Shown here: positions 12,101 to 24,516 of the stretch, in pieces
How the letters are laid out: the number at the start of each line of letters is the position of its first letter
Position numbering within the stretch: position 1 is the stretch's first letter
Assembly: GCA_028023455.1 (NCBI GenBank)
Contig: JAQFVV010000022.1
Location: 10,189,100-10,253,099 of the forward strand
Direction of reading: 5' to 3'
Length of the DNA: 64,000 nucleotides
Source: Epiperipatus broadwayi
Taxonomy: Eukaryota; Onychophora; Udeonychophora; Euonychophora; Peripatidae
The notes under the pieces: model-generated
Database searches by the model: none
Told to the model about the DNA's origin: nothing
What the model saw: only the letters and a program-made list of their open reading frames with translations
Made by a program: the position numbers and the translations under genes

Positions 12101-12584
12101 ATTTATGTTTATTTATTGCAAAGCTTTACCTGGACTAGCATTTGTATTAAAAGTCATATAGATGGTTTCCAATTTCATAATCTTATGTAGTTCCACAAAT
12201 TATGCCATCTTGTACATGGTCGGCCATCGGGTCTCATACAAATAAAAATCGCAAATTAAGGTTTGTAACATAATAACATTGCACTTATAATTTGTTTACT
12301 GTATTTTATCACACTACTATGATAGGTCATCGCGGTACACCCTGGCTGCGATCAAATTAAATCATAAAAAGTTTATGTTAGATTATTAGTTTGGTCTGTG
12401 GTAAGTTGCTCCAGATGTTGGTTGTGGTCTTGGTGCATAAAATAGATAGCATAATATGCTTTTGGATACAGCTCTTAATAGCTGACAATGTGTAGCGGGA
12501 ATTGATCAGTGATCGAGGTCACGATGCACAGTGCACTGATGTTTTGGTGATATTATGTAGTTGACCACACTTTAGAGGGTTACA
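9151..12584 (+). repeat. 3' LTR (3,434 bp)
   Basis: Downstream copy of the long direct repeat, beginning TGTAACC and ending GGTTACA. Length differs from the 5' copy by 8 bp, which is exactly explained by one extra T near 10031 and a 9-bp deletion near 11432. Differences are mostly transitions. The candidate TATA string recurs at 12051-12060. Flanking DNA continues as ATATATATAATGAG. Confidence 0.92.
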
Positions 12585-15500
12585 ATATATATATAATGAG
12601 ATTTATTTAAATGTTTTTAAATTAATAATTTGACTCTCTCTAATCAAGTTGCAAATCTTGTGTCTATACAAACTTATTAGATTAGATAAAGGTGGATTTC
12701 CATCTTTAGCATTGGAAGAGATTACCTTAATAACATATTGAGATTGATTATTATTGATATTGGTATTGTTTAAGTGTTGATGCTTTCATATATTTATATA
12801 CTTGGACATATTTGTATATATACACACATTATATCTACTTGTACATAAAATTTATATATTTGCATATTTCATTGTTGTTTTGTGATGGAAGTAAAATCTT
12901 AGCTTGTCTGATTACTGACTTAAGAATTTAGACTAGTTTATATTTATATTAGTTGCTTTTTAAATAGAAAGACGTAATTATATGTTGACATCCAACACAA
13001 ATTTCAGTTTGCTGTTCTACTTTTAATAAGTTAAAAACGAAATAATTTCTGCAACTAAATTAGCTATATAGAGCACTGTTACTTTGCCTAATTTATTGTA
13101 TGGTAGTGTTCAAATCCTCTATAATTACATCTAAATTCCAAGTATATAAATTATACTTGTATTCAAATATTAAAAATATTTAGTAAAATTTTAAAAATAC
13201 CATAGCAAAGATCATGAACCAATAAATATGTTTTTCACTTTGATAGATGTTTTAATAAGGAGTTCACTATTGTGAAATGATTGAATAATATAAGATTTCC
13301 TAAAAGGATATTTTACAATGAACATTAAGTATGGTATTTGTGTCATAATCAAATCTATTTTTTGTATAAAGATTATCTCAAAACATTCTAAAGAAGAGTA
13401 ACGTTCAGTGTTTTGGTTGGGAAGATATGGCAGAGACTAGTACACACTGGATACCTACAATTAGATATGGTATTGAAGTATTTCATAAAGAAAAATTTAC
13501 TGCAGAAGACAGCATAAGACAGTATTGCAAAATATCAAATTAGTAGAATTTTAGATCAATGTCTTTTATATGTGATGTATTTGTGTTTCCTTTGATTTGT
13601 GCAGTTGTTGTAAAATTCATCTCTAATATACTTTTTCATTGTTTTATTTTTCATTTGGAGTTGAAATAGCCATATTCGTTTTCTAGAGGCTGCTGCTGCC
13701 CATAATTTTATTGTTTAATGTATAAATTATTATTTTTTATTTAATTCGTTTATACATGTTACCACACACACACACTTTTCCAATTAATCAATTTTCACCT
13801 ATTTAGCACTCGGTATGTCAGGAAGGGGTGGGTGGGAAAAAACGGCAAACATCATCCAAAAGTATTGTTGCATTTAGAAAGCTTTTGAAGTTGAATAATT
13901 AAAATCCTCTCTTATTAAAAGTTGGCAGACTTGGTTTGATCTCAAATGAGCCTAACAATAAAGGTATTTGTTTTGTTAGAAAGATAGGCATGAGGGGGTA
14001 ACAAAAGATTTTGATCTAAGTTACTTGAGTTTGTAATTATAGAACCACCATTTCCATAGTCAGCTAATGGTTTCTTAGAAAAGTTAAATCTCTATGTTTC
14101 ATTCTTATGAGACAACAATTCACTAAAGTAACATTAGAATAATAACATGTTGGTTATGTGGGAACAGTCAAAGCAAAATGTAATGAGTTCCATGTTGAAA
14201 ATAGGAATTATTTACTTTTTACTATAATATACTAAAACGATGATGTTTTAAGAAACTATTTGAATATATATGTAACTTTTTCACTTGGAGAATATTTTTA
14301 TTTAATTAACTTTATATATATATGTATGTAAGTATTTATTTTTTTTAAAAATCATACATTTCTATTTGCTATCATAAACTTTCACTCCAATAGCAAATCT
14401 GTAATCATGATTAATGACCGAAGACTCACTAGTAATGCAAACATATTTTAATATTCTTTGATTCTTTATGCTTATATAGTTGACTTAGGATTCATATATA
14501 TACATACAATATTCATAATTTGCACTTTTTTTTAATTAAAAAGTTAAATTTGATTCAATGTGGATATATTCAAGTCCTATTTTAAATTGGGTCAATTAAT
14601 TTATGTTGAATGAAATTTCATTTTCATATTTATTATTGTTATTTGCTTTCTAGATTATAGAAAAAAGTAGCATCACTTGATTAAGCATTTTGGACATGAT
14701 ACAAGACTGATAGCATTATTAATATATGACGCCACAAGAAATGAGAGCTCAGATTTTAAGTTAAATTCGTTATATTAGCAAGCAATTTAAGATATGTCCT
14801 TGTGAATTATAGAAACAATTTCATTTCTGTTGTAACAAGTTTAAATACAATTTAATAAGTTTAGTTCTAATATGAAATTTCAATATTATATAATTATTAT
14901 ATATTAATGATACCACTATTTAGCAATTAATATCACTAATAGACTTGGGAGTTGATGTGAATCTGATTCCAATATGCAGTTAAGTCTCTTTGGTCAGGCT
15001 AAACCAATTATCTTTTTCAATAACTTCTCACCATTACTATCTATTTATTTATATGAACTAAATAAATTTAATTTATGTATCATATTTTTTAACTAGTATT
15101 TATTTAAACAACCATTCAAAAAATATATAAATTATCCTACGATGGAACACTCAAAGTCCTTATTGGATCCCATATTATAGTCATACCCATCTTTTTTTTT
15201 TTTATTGGATTAGAAATTATTTTAGTTCTTTTAAGTGAGATATACATTTAAACTTTATTAAAGAACGAATATTTGCTGATATAATCTTAAATGTGTTTGT
15301 ATTTTGTTTTAGCTTGGTTTTTTTTTTTTTAAACAAACAAACATAAGTATATCATTACATAAAATTATTTTCAAATATTTCAATAATTAATTTTGTTACT
15401 CAATGAGCATAGCCTAGATTTGTAGAAAGTGCTTACTGCTATAAAATGCAAATTACATAAAAATAAGAAAAGTCACATATTGATATATTATGATATATTC

Positions 15501-16244
15501 TATCCTTTTTAAATACTTTTGAACTTTCTAAGAATATCAAACTACCTGCAAATATTTTGAAACTAAGTTCACTAAAATTCATAGTTAAGTCATTTGGATT
15601 CAATTTTAAAATGGTGAAAATTGTAAATCTTTATCTTGAGTAATATAATGTAAGTATAAGTAAAATACAAAAATGCAGTTATTATCAAAAACTGGTTGTA
15701 GAAATCTGTTTGTAGTACTATTTAGTATTGATAGAGGTTGCCATTGATAAATAATGTACTTAAATATATATGCATTTGTACTAAATGAATATATATATTA
15801 TATTATGGATGTGGAAAACAAATTTGTTAACTTTAACAAGTCGTGATAGTAGATCCACGATTACATAATAAGAAAATGATTTATTATCAGCATTCTCCAC
15901 CTCTTTTTCAATTGATAAAAAACCATAAAATATGCAAATTTAATGAACTATGAATCTAAGTGAATTGATTGTTTCATGCACTGTTAATGAATTTTTAAAC
16001 TTTAATGTTTGTTTGTCTTTTTTTAGCATTCAACTTGAAAATGATCTATTATATTTTTGAGTTGATTGTCTTGATTAATAAAGAGTTCTCCGTACTATAA
16101 AATATGCCAATATATATATGATTGATAATATATTTCTTATCCATCTATGTGTTTAAGTTTTTTATTCAAAGATGTCACTACTATTTTTTTTTCCAGATTA
16201 TCATTTACATTCATTGTTTTTTTTCTTCTCATGTGTCAAAGCAT
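12585..16244. other. AT-rich non-coding DNA, no gene seen
   Basis: This is 3.7 kb of AT-rich sequence with short TA, CA and poly-T runs (for example CACACACACACAC near 13763) and no open frame above 60 codons. No exon-like or element-like structure was recognised by eye. Confidence 0.55.
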
Positions 16245-16318
16245 CGGCTGGGAAGTGAACCCGCAAACCCAAGACAACTGCTTATAAGGCAGCTGTGCTG
16301 ACCACTCGACCACCACAT
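16245..16318 (-). repeat. tRNA-like sequence, SINE head or tRNA pseudogene
   Basis: On the minus strand the sequence reads TGGTCGAGTGGTCAGC (A-box region), a GCTGC-CTTATAA-GCAGT anticodon-arm shape, an extended variable region, and GCGGGTTCACTTCCC (B-box/T-arm). The long variable region fits class II (Ser/Leu-type) tRNAs, although the loop would place UAU at the anticodon. The acceptor ends do not pair, so it is unlikely to be a working tRNA. A tRNA-derived SINE head is the better reading. Confidence 0.5.
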
Positions 16319-17005
16319 TGTTTTTCCCTTACACTGTGAGGCATTTGGAATATTTTTTTGCAAAATATAAATTAAAATGGTTATAATTTTTATAATCCAG
16401 TATATAACTTTTTTTAATAAAAGAAAAACAGGTTTAACACTACTTTTGCAGAATATAAAAATATGTGTTCTGCCAAAGCAAATTATTCAGAGACAATAAA
16501 ATATTCATGAAATGTATTGTGATTAAAAAGTTTTGAATTGTTAATCATTAAATAGTTGTCAGTTCTAATGCCTTTTGTCAATTATCTGGGAAATAGCTAT
16601 AGGAATCTATTAAATTACTTTAGGAGACATCAATTATTAAGTGTTTATATTTTTGGGAATGGAGAAATCATATGATGATTAGAAGATATCAATATTTGGA
16701 GCATTAAAACTTATTATGGGATGTGATGTGGTTTGTAAATTCTCTCTTATATATTCCAGCCAATTAATAGTATATCTTATTGCATTAGTTTCAATTGGAG
16801 TGTCCAACTTTCTATGTATAGTTCTGGTGACATTGTATATTATTTAGGTATAGGAAGTTCTGGACTTATGTAAATGTAGACTTATGAAAACCATAACCAG
16901 CATATACAAATTAATCTGATTTGTAAATCAAAATAGGTTGTGCGAATGTCTTATATATATATGAAAAGAAAGTTACTGTTAACACTAACTGAAATAATTA
17001 TAGAA

Positions 17006-17136
17006 AATATACAAACCATTATACAATTACAAATATCCAGTAACGCCCTCTGTTTAAAGATCTATATCTCAATAATATAGATCTTTAAACAGAGGGCATT
17101 ACTGGATATTTGTAATTGTATAATGGTTTGTATATT
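17006..17136. repeat. Near-perfect hairpin, 62-bp arms, 7-nt loop
   Basis: Arms 17006-17067 and 17075-17136 are reverse complements with a single mismatch (GTAACGCC against GGCATTAC), separated by CTCAATA. Arm landmarks are CAAACCATTATACAATTAC and CCCTCTGTTTAAAGATCT. It is likely a palindromic MITE or a fresh inverted duplication. It is followed by a TA dinucleotide run. Confidence 0.93.
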
Positions 17137-17815
17137 ATATATATATATATTGTACTGCTTTATTTGCATTTGTTAAAATTATTTTTATATTATGCAGCAT
17201 ACTTATTGGTAAATATGCATCTTAAGAGAAAAACTGATTTTTTAAAAATTTGACTTAAGCAAAAGTCATAGAATTGATTCTTTGTGTAAGTTAAGAAAAT
17301 CTGTATATACAAATGTTGACATTTGCATTTGAGATATTATAAGAATATCGGTCAAGAAAATTATATCTGCAGGTTACTATGATCTATTATCATTTTTAAT
17401 AGCCTGAATATCAGTGAAATAATATGGAAATATTAATTAATCCCAGTGAACTATATGTAAACTGTAAAATGTAGAATGATCCCACCTTCACTTTAGCTGT
17501 AAGGATGTCAGTAAATGTTATGCTTATACATAATCAAAGCTAAAGTGTAATTGGGCTCATTTTACATTTACTGGCAGTTAGTTTACATATAATTCACTGG
17601 GGATTTTCAATTATGATTATTATTAGAGTTTTAGAATTCAGGCACTGTTAGGAGTAGAAAACTTGGAGCAGTAAAAACTTCAGAATGTAAATAAGAAAAA
17701 TATGAACTTTATTATATTGAATTGGATATATTTTATAAAGTAATAATTTGCATTACAGTGTTACAATTTATGATATTAATTATAATAATGACAGCATAAG
17801 AAATCTCAGATTGGC

Positions 17816-17890
17816 CCTGTTCAGTGCAGTGACAGAATGATGAATTTGTGAGCTAAAGCTTCTGGATCCCTGCCTAATTTTTTTTACTTG
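17816..17890 (+). repeat. Degenerate SINE-like head
   Basis: GTGCAGTGACAGAATGATGAATTTGTGAGCTAAAGCTTCTGGATCCCTGCC followed by a T run resembles a decayed tRNA-type promoter. The GAGCTAAAG and TTCTGG blocks recur in similar order at 21615 and 32225. Divergence is high and no target duplication was found. Confidence 0.35.
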
Positions 17891-18461
17891 TAATGTTCCA
17901 ATATCATATGATCTTCCAAATAACTAGTCATTTCATTATTTTAGAAAGATCAACCACTATTTGCTTCTTATTATGTTTTTTTTTTCTTATCTAGTAAAAT
18001 TGAGTTGTTAGAATGAATTATGTTAAGAGGATACTTAACATACATGCATTAATTTGGCAATAAATCTTAGGAAGATTATTGGACAATTTAAAAAGAGAAA
18101 TTATTAGGACTATTCTTGAAAATGTTACAAGTATTGAAAGAATATTTTTAAAGTGAATTGATTTTAAAAAATCTCTTAGGGTTAACAGAGTATTAGCAAT
18201 AATTTTGATCATGTTTTAGGTTTTGTCTTGTTTATGAACTGGAGTAGAAATATAAGTAGGGCTTGGAAATGTTATTTCAGGCAACTGAAGATTTTTTGAA
18301 TAAGCTTAGTTTTTTCTTTATTTTTTAGCCAGCTTATGTTATTTATTCAATGGTAATAGTTATTTAATTTTATTTAGAAAAGAGTATTTAATTTATAGGT
18401 CAATGTGATAAGCATATTTAAAGAGCTTAATTTAAAATAACTTTATTATTATTGAAATAGT

Positions 18462-18744
18462 AATAAATGGGATATAACATCATTGCATAATCAGATCTCT
18501 TGACTTAGTGACAATATCCTTTACCTGCATTCATGATCTGGATTTTGCGACAGGACTAATAAACTTGTAATCAAGCTTCTAGCTATTTTTAGATATGAGT
18601 AAATAATATATGGGATGTAATATCATTGCATAATCAAACATCTTGACTTAGTGACAATATCCTTCACCTACATCTGTGATCTGGTTTTGAGACAGGACTA
18701 ATGAACTTGTAATCAAGCCTCTACTTATTTTTAGATATGAATAA
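18462..18744. repeat. Two ~140-bp tandem units
   Basis: Units at about 18462-18602 and 18603-18744 share CATTGCATAATCA, CTTGACTTAGTGACAATATC, GACAGGACTAAT and TTTTTAGATATGA in the same order, with scattered substitutions. It is an old tandem duplication of unknown sequence. Confidence 0.85.
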
Positions 18745-19413
18745 ATGTCCCAATTAATCTGTTTTTTTTTTGTCAGAAGAATATTAATGCACTGGTTGGA
18801 AAAATGAACAGTATAATTGTAATATTATACAACTGTAACCATTGTTGAAAGCTGTATAATCTCATAATTTCATGCTTTTAGTGACTTGATTATTAAGTAA
18901 TAGTGTTTTATCACATCACTATTCTATTAATTTTTTTGACCATCAGACTGACTTTCATTTAAATGCCCATGCTAGCATAAAAATTTAGATAAATTGTTTT
19001 CTTACTTTTATTGGATATTTATATAATATAATTTAATTCATGTTTTTCTTACACAGTTTTTATAAAAAAGAATGCATATACATATACTCACATGCATACA
19101 TTTACACATGTGCACATAATATAAATGTAACTGCATACAATCAATTCTCATGTTATATGAACATGACATATGTAATCTGTTTGCATAAGAAATATCTGAT
19201 ATATGCAAAAATTTATAGAAATTATGCAAAACATTCTAAATACATTATATTATTCAGAGCATGAAAAGAAGGGGGGAATATTATGTATTAAAAAAAACTA
19301 ACTTTACCATCATGCTACACAAAGTTAATTCAATTATTTTAAAAATAGGGAGGGAAGTATCCTTCATTCATAAACAGTGAGGTAACTTTATTTCTTTATT
19401 ATATTAATCAAAG

Positions 19414-19543
<130 letters not shown>

Positions 19544-19569
19544 TCTTTTTACACTCATTAGCTTCAGAA

Positions 19570-19720
19570 TCATCATCACTTTAAAATATTATTAATCCAT
19601 TGTAGAATGAATATCTGAGTTTAATCTAATTTCTCCCAAATCATAAATTCTCCATATCACTCCAACAAACTTATCTATCTTGTTCCAACATCTTACATGT
19701 AATTTCTTCCTAGATTTTTT
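19570..19720 (-). mobile_element. RTE LINE 3'-end fragment (decayed)
   Basis: The plus strand reads ATCATCATC and then a stretch alignable to 28941-29100 of the intact RTE. Shared blocks include AGTTTAATC, ACATGT and ATCCA..G.AG.ATGA. It represents the last ~50 codons and the trinucleotide tail of an RTE element on the minus strand. There is no open frame. Confidence 0.65.
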
Positions 19721-19909
19721 TTTTTACACTTATACATAGAGTAACACAAAAGATTCTGAAATGATAATTTATGTAAGAAATGGACTATCTGAGCAGTAAA
19801 CAGCATTGACCATTAAGCCTAGGTGTTTAAGCACACACACAAATATATGTGTGTTTGTATTATAATTTAATATTAAAATACAAGTATAATGTATATACCT
19901 AACCTAGAT

Positions 19910-20202
19910 GTAATTAAAGGGAAAACTATAACATTAGCATCATCAAGGACTTTGAACATTCCATCATCAGATTTTCAGTCATATGGATGGCTGAAAAGTT
20001 GGAGAGTGGAGAGGATTGAAGCCTCTCCATTATCTTAGAATAAATTGAGCACTCATTGTATATGCGTGGGAGATGATGATCCAGACCAGCTTATGAATGC
20101 TGGTTCAGCACGAAATACACACATTGGAGATCATTTATCTTTTTCACATGTGTGTGGTCATGTGTATCGTTTATATTGGATAGAGTCAAATCCCCTTTAA
20201 TA
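19910..20202 (+). repeat. Family X element, copy 2
   Basis: It shares GGATGGCTGAAAAGTTGGAG, GGAGATGATGATCCAGA, GAATGCTGGTTCAGCACGAA and CATGTGTGTGGTCATGTGTA with the copies at 2.3 and 53 kb. The left edge TAATTAAAGGG and right edge CCCCTTTAAT are inverted. The terminal tRNA-like block has lost its middle: TGGATAGAG runs straight into TCAAATCCCC. Confidence 0.65.
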
Positions 20203-23200
20203 TTGTAATTTTATATTTAAAATAAACAGCAGGCTTATATTAGATTAAAAATATTTATTTTGTGTGAAAGAAAATAAAATTAGGAACTGTTTACAAATCC
20301 AATTTTTAATCACGAATTTAAAACTCTGAACTACTCGTGGGTTGTAAGTGAATATAGATATCACTACTATATATATATATTATGAGAAGAAAGTTAAACA
20401 GTAAAAAAATTCAATTCTAATTATATCAACAACAACAATATTAAAAAAAAAATTAATTCAACATAATTTCATATGCAAAGTGAATACATACATTTCACGA
20501 AAATTAGAATTATTTAGATAATCGAAGAAAAACTGAGTATGACTGAAACAATTTAAAGAAGAATGATGGTAGGTTATTGACTTTTTTTTTTGTAGAGTAT
20601 TTTAAAAAATCGGAGTTATTTATATAAGACACCTAAGTAAATTCACCTTATTATGAAATTTATTCTCTGTCTACTGCAATGTAAAATCTCTCTCTTTATA
20701 TATACTAATCATCTTTATAAAGGTCACTGTTAGAAAAGAAAATTAAGCTCTAGAGAGAGAAAATACATTTAAAAAAATCTTTTATAGGATCACTTCATCT
20801 ATCTACTGTGCTAACTCTGACCATTCGATACCCAACCACAGGAAATCCAATTTTAAGACTGACAATAGGATTAACTTCGTGGTGGATAAAAAAATTGATT
20901 GTGTATTGAAATAGCATTCTGAAGTATTCATTTAAAAAAAAATGGAAGTATGCATCAAATCTATTGACCCATAAAGAGATGAAAGCTCTCTTGACCACTG
21001 AGATTGCAAAAGGAGTTGAGAAAGAAAATCAATTTATTTTATCCTCTCTCCTCCCCCCCCCTCGAAAAGGCATATTTATTTTTAATATGAGTTTATAATA
21101 TATATTGATAGTTTTTAGCTTGTTAAAATAAATTTGAATATTAATACAGTTTAAATTGAATGTTAGTTGAAATATGTATAAACAAATTTTTAAAAAATGA
21201 TGATGATAATATACAAAGTTTTACTATAAACATTGTGTCTATGTTAGGTTCTTTGTTCAAAGGTAAGTTATCAATTAAGAGAGGCACATTTGCAGATACT
21301 CACTATTAAAGAATCTTTAGAATGACTATGATTTCAAAAAAATACCCAAACACAGCCAGTAGTATGTTTTAAAATATGTTTTTCACTCTTGTATTTAATT
21401 TTATGATTTATTAAATCATTTATTTCACAAATATGTATATTTTAATGCTGTGTGTGGTTTCATGTTGCAGTGGAATGAAAGACACTGGAGTTCAAATCCA
21501 TAGATTACAGCTTCAGTTATGGCACTTTTGATGCTCAAATTTTGTATGAATTCCTGAATAATAACCCATTCTTTAGGTTATAGACTTTTATTATTATTTT
21601 CAGTATTACTTGTCTACACAATTTTATTTAGATGGTTAAGAATGGCAGATTCATAAGCTAAAGTTTTCTGAATTGATTTCTGGATGGTAAATGCAAAAAA
21701 AAAAAGAGACAAAAAATTGATTTTGATGATAGAATAGAATAATTGCATTCATTATGTCATATTGGCACTCAAATGGCTCTGGTTCTTCCAAATTGTTTAT
21801 AATACAACTTACCTATTATATAGTATACTAAATTTTACAAGATAAAAATAAACTCATGGGAATTTGAATATGATATGTTTAGGGCCTAATCAGCAGGAAA
21901 TTCACTTTATTTTTCATTGTCAGTAGTTTGCCATTATTTAAGCCTCTTATTTTAGTCTAAGATTTCATATTTATGAAATACTTCATAAAATTTTATGATA
22001 TCTGATTTCCAGAGATGTATTAAAAAAATAATGTTTATAAGTATACATTTATGTTTATTTACAATTCAGTCGTGGTAAACACAGTTTTTGTATTGTTCAG
22101 TGCAGAGGTAGGGTGGCAGACTCCAGGAGCTCATAATCCAAGTATGCATTCACTTCTTTCATTTCCTGTACACAAATTTTTTAGAAACTTGCAAGTAGTA
22201 AACCATTTAATTATTATTTAGTATTAAATATAGATATTTATGAATTTCTAGATTCTTAAAGGCAAATCTTGAAATTGATACTTGTAGGAAATGTTTGGAA
22301 CAGCATAAGTGTGTAAACTTGTTTTGAGTACTTATGGATTATAGTTTTAGAATTGGATTTTAAACCCCAGAACATGTTACAACTACAAGAACCAATATAG
22401 GATTTTAATTTATCCAAAGTAAGGTATTTACGGTCAATTACACACACATATATCTATATGAGACAAAATAGTTTTTAAATAACACTCTTCACTATAAAAC
22501 TTGATCTAACAGCCCACCTTCTTCAATGAGAAACAGTGAAAGAGAAAACATTATTCACTAGGTTTGTCAATTGCTGCTAAGAGTATTTGTATACTCATTT
22601 ATCAATAATTTTATCGGATTATCTGTGTTAGCTACAAACCTGCTATCTGAAAAAGTAATTCTAAATCTGATTAGAACCTAAAAAAATTTTTCATTTTATC
22701 TAGCTGGGTTTCATTTACACTCATGGCCATGGCAGACATATGAACTATTATTATACTATGAAGTTAAGTTTCTGTTTATATTATTGAATATTTAATTTAT
22801 ATAAAAAAATTATATTTGAATGAATGGACTAATATGTAACATACTGGATGTATAGACCATCATATTTTGAGCTGCGAACTATTAATTTTTTTAACCTTTT
22901 AAACTTATCATTTGTTACAATAATTTTTTTTTCTGAAGATGGCCCAAGGTACTATGTGCTAACACTTGATTAGCAGTAGTAGTATTTTGGGACTGTGGCA
23001 TTCTCTCAACATATATATTTTAGAATTTCATAATTTAGAACTATATCATATAATTACTAATTAGTTCTGATATCAGTAGATTTTTTTATAGTTTATTATA
23101 TGGGTCTGTGCTTGAGAGAGTTTATAACATTTGACTTGAATATTAATAGTTCCATTTTTTGCTGACCAAATAAATTGAGATATTGTTTTTATCAGCTAGA

Positions 23201-24516
23201 AATTTTAGCTCTTACTTTCAATACTTTTACATCAAGCTAAACTGCTAAGATCAAGTTTTTATAGTAATGGCCTCTATCTACAGCCTTATATAAGTACTAA
23301 TAGTCAATGAGTTCTATGTTGTAGAAAGTCTTTTTTGAGATTTAAAGACGTCTAGATTGATTTTCAATTACAATTTTGACGTACTACGTATGGGTTTGTG
23401 ATAGAATTTTAAATAAATGGCAACTAGTTTTAAAATCCAGTTATGGTTTATCTGCAATCAATGGTCATCATTAGTTATGATGTTGCTAAGCTTTTCATTT
23501 GTTAGTACAAACTTAATTGTTATTATTTTTTTTACTTTATTATCTTGCAAATTTGTTTCTTAATGTACTTTTTAAATAGGAAAAACTTTTGTAAGACAAT
23601 TTTCAGAAAGTTTTTCTATTTTAAAAATGGCATAACTCCTTTGTTCTTTAGTGAAATCATGATGTTAGGATGTAGTTGTAAATATGTTGTTATATTATAT
23701 ATGTATATATTTACCAACATTACTGAAAAATGTATGGTACTTTGGTAATGTCTATTATGACTATGACTTGGGTTCAAATCCAGGATGGATAACTTGAAAT
23801 TTTTTTCCAAAGGACATAAGACTTTTCTTTCAGATCAAGTCATTTTATAGCCAGTCTAGTTAATCATCCAGGATTAGTCAGTAAATTAATGTGTACTTAT
23901 AGACAAAGGATTAATAAGATAACAAACTGCTTGAATTTCATTATCCAACAATTGGAAAAGCTGGATAATACTGTCCTTCTCATGATTATTTTTCTATAAG
24001 AGATTATTGGAGTGGCTCTTGCTTTCTGTGTGCTATTTAAAGACTGTTTTACTTTTTTTTTTTTACTAATATTAATTCATGTAAACCTTTAATCCTTAAA
24101 CTATACAATTTTTTATACATTTCCTATTTGTTAAGGCTGAAAGTGTGCTATAATTCTTTTTATGATTGTGATTAATGGTGTAATTGAGAATATGTGTTTG
24201 CATTTCTAAGCTATATTTTATAACTTTATTCAGTAATGGAAAACTGATTATTGTGACATATGATCAGTTTTTACTTTTCAGCAAAAATGAATCTTTATTG
24301 ATCTGATGAAATAACTATTTTTATATTTTTGTCTTATTTTTTATTGCATTTTATTAAATTGCTCAATATCAAGGCTTTTAGCAACTAATATCTTCACAAA
24401 AATCTACAATTCTTAATCACAGATAGTTTAGTATCTTATTGAGTTTGATATAGTAAAGTCAGTTTTGTGCAATAACAATAAACAAACACCAATGCAGAAA
24501 ACAATAATCATATTAT
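20203..24516. other. AT-rich non-coding DNA with scattered SINE-like heads
   Basis: No gene is supported. Possible decayed tRNA-type heads lie near 21470-21500 (GGAGTTCAAATCC), 21615-21690 (GGCAGATTCATAAGCTAAAG), 22095-22180 (CAGAGGTAGGGTGGCAGACT) and 23725-23790 (TTGGGTTCAAATCCAGGATG). A C-run with CTCCCCCCCCC lies near 21050. The remainder is AT-rich and unrecognised. Confidence 0.5.

Larger units (their letters stand above)
2733..12584 (+). mobile_element. Complete non-autonomous LTR retrotransposon with giant LTRs
   Basis: Two direct repeats of 3,442 and 3,434 bp start TGTAACC and end GGTTACA, a perfect 7-bp inverted pair, and enclose about 2,976 bp. A primer-binding-site-like sequence follows the 5' LTR after 6 nt, and a short G-rich purine run precedes the 3' LTR. 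The LTRs differ at about 30 substitutions plus one 1-bp and one 9-bp indel (about 1%), so insertion was fairly recent. Flanks read ATAT on both sides, compatible with a 4- or 6-bp target duplication but uninformative in a TA run. The interior has only a broken gag-like frame and a fragment resembling the end of an integrase. No protease, reverse transcriptase or RNase H motif is visible, so movement would need enzymes from elsewhere. A Ty3/gypsy-type origin is the best fit. Confidence 0.9.

Noticed and set aside
15185-15330. Poly-T tracts as SINE or retrogene tails
   Set aside because: Homopolymer runs are common throughout and no head or target duplication accompanies these.
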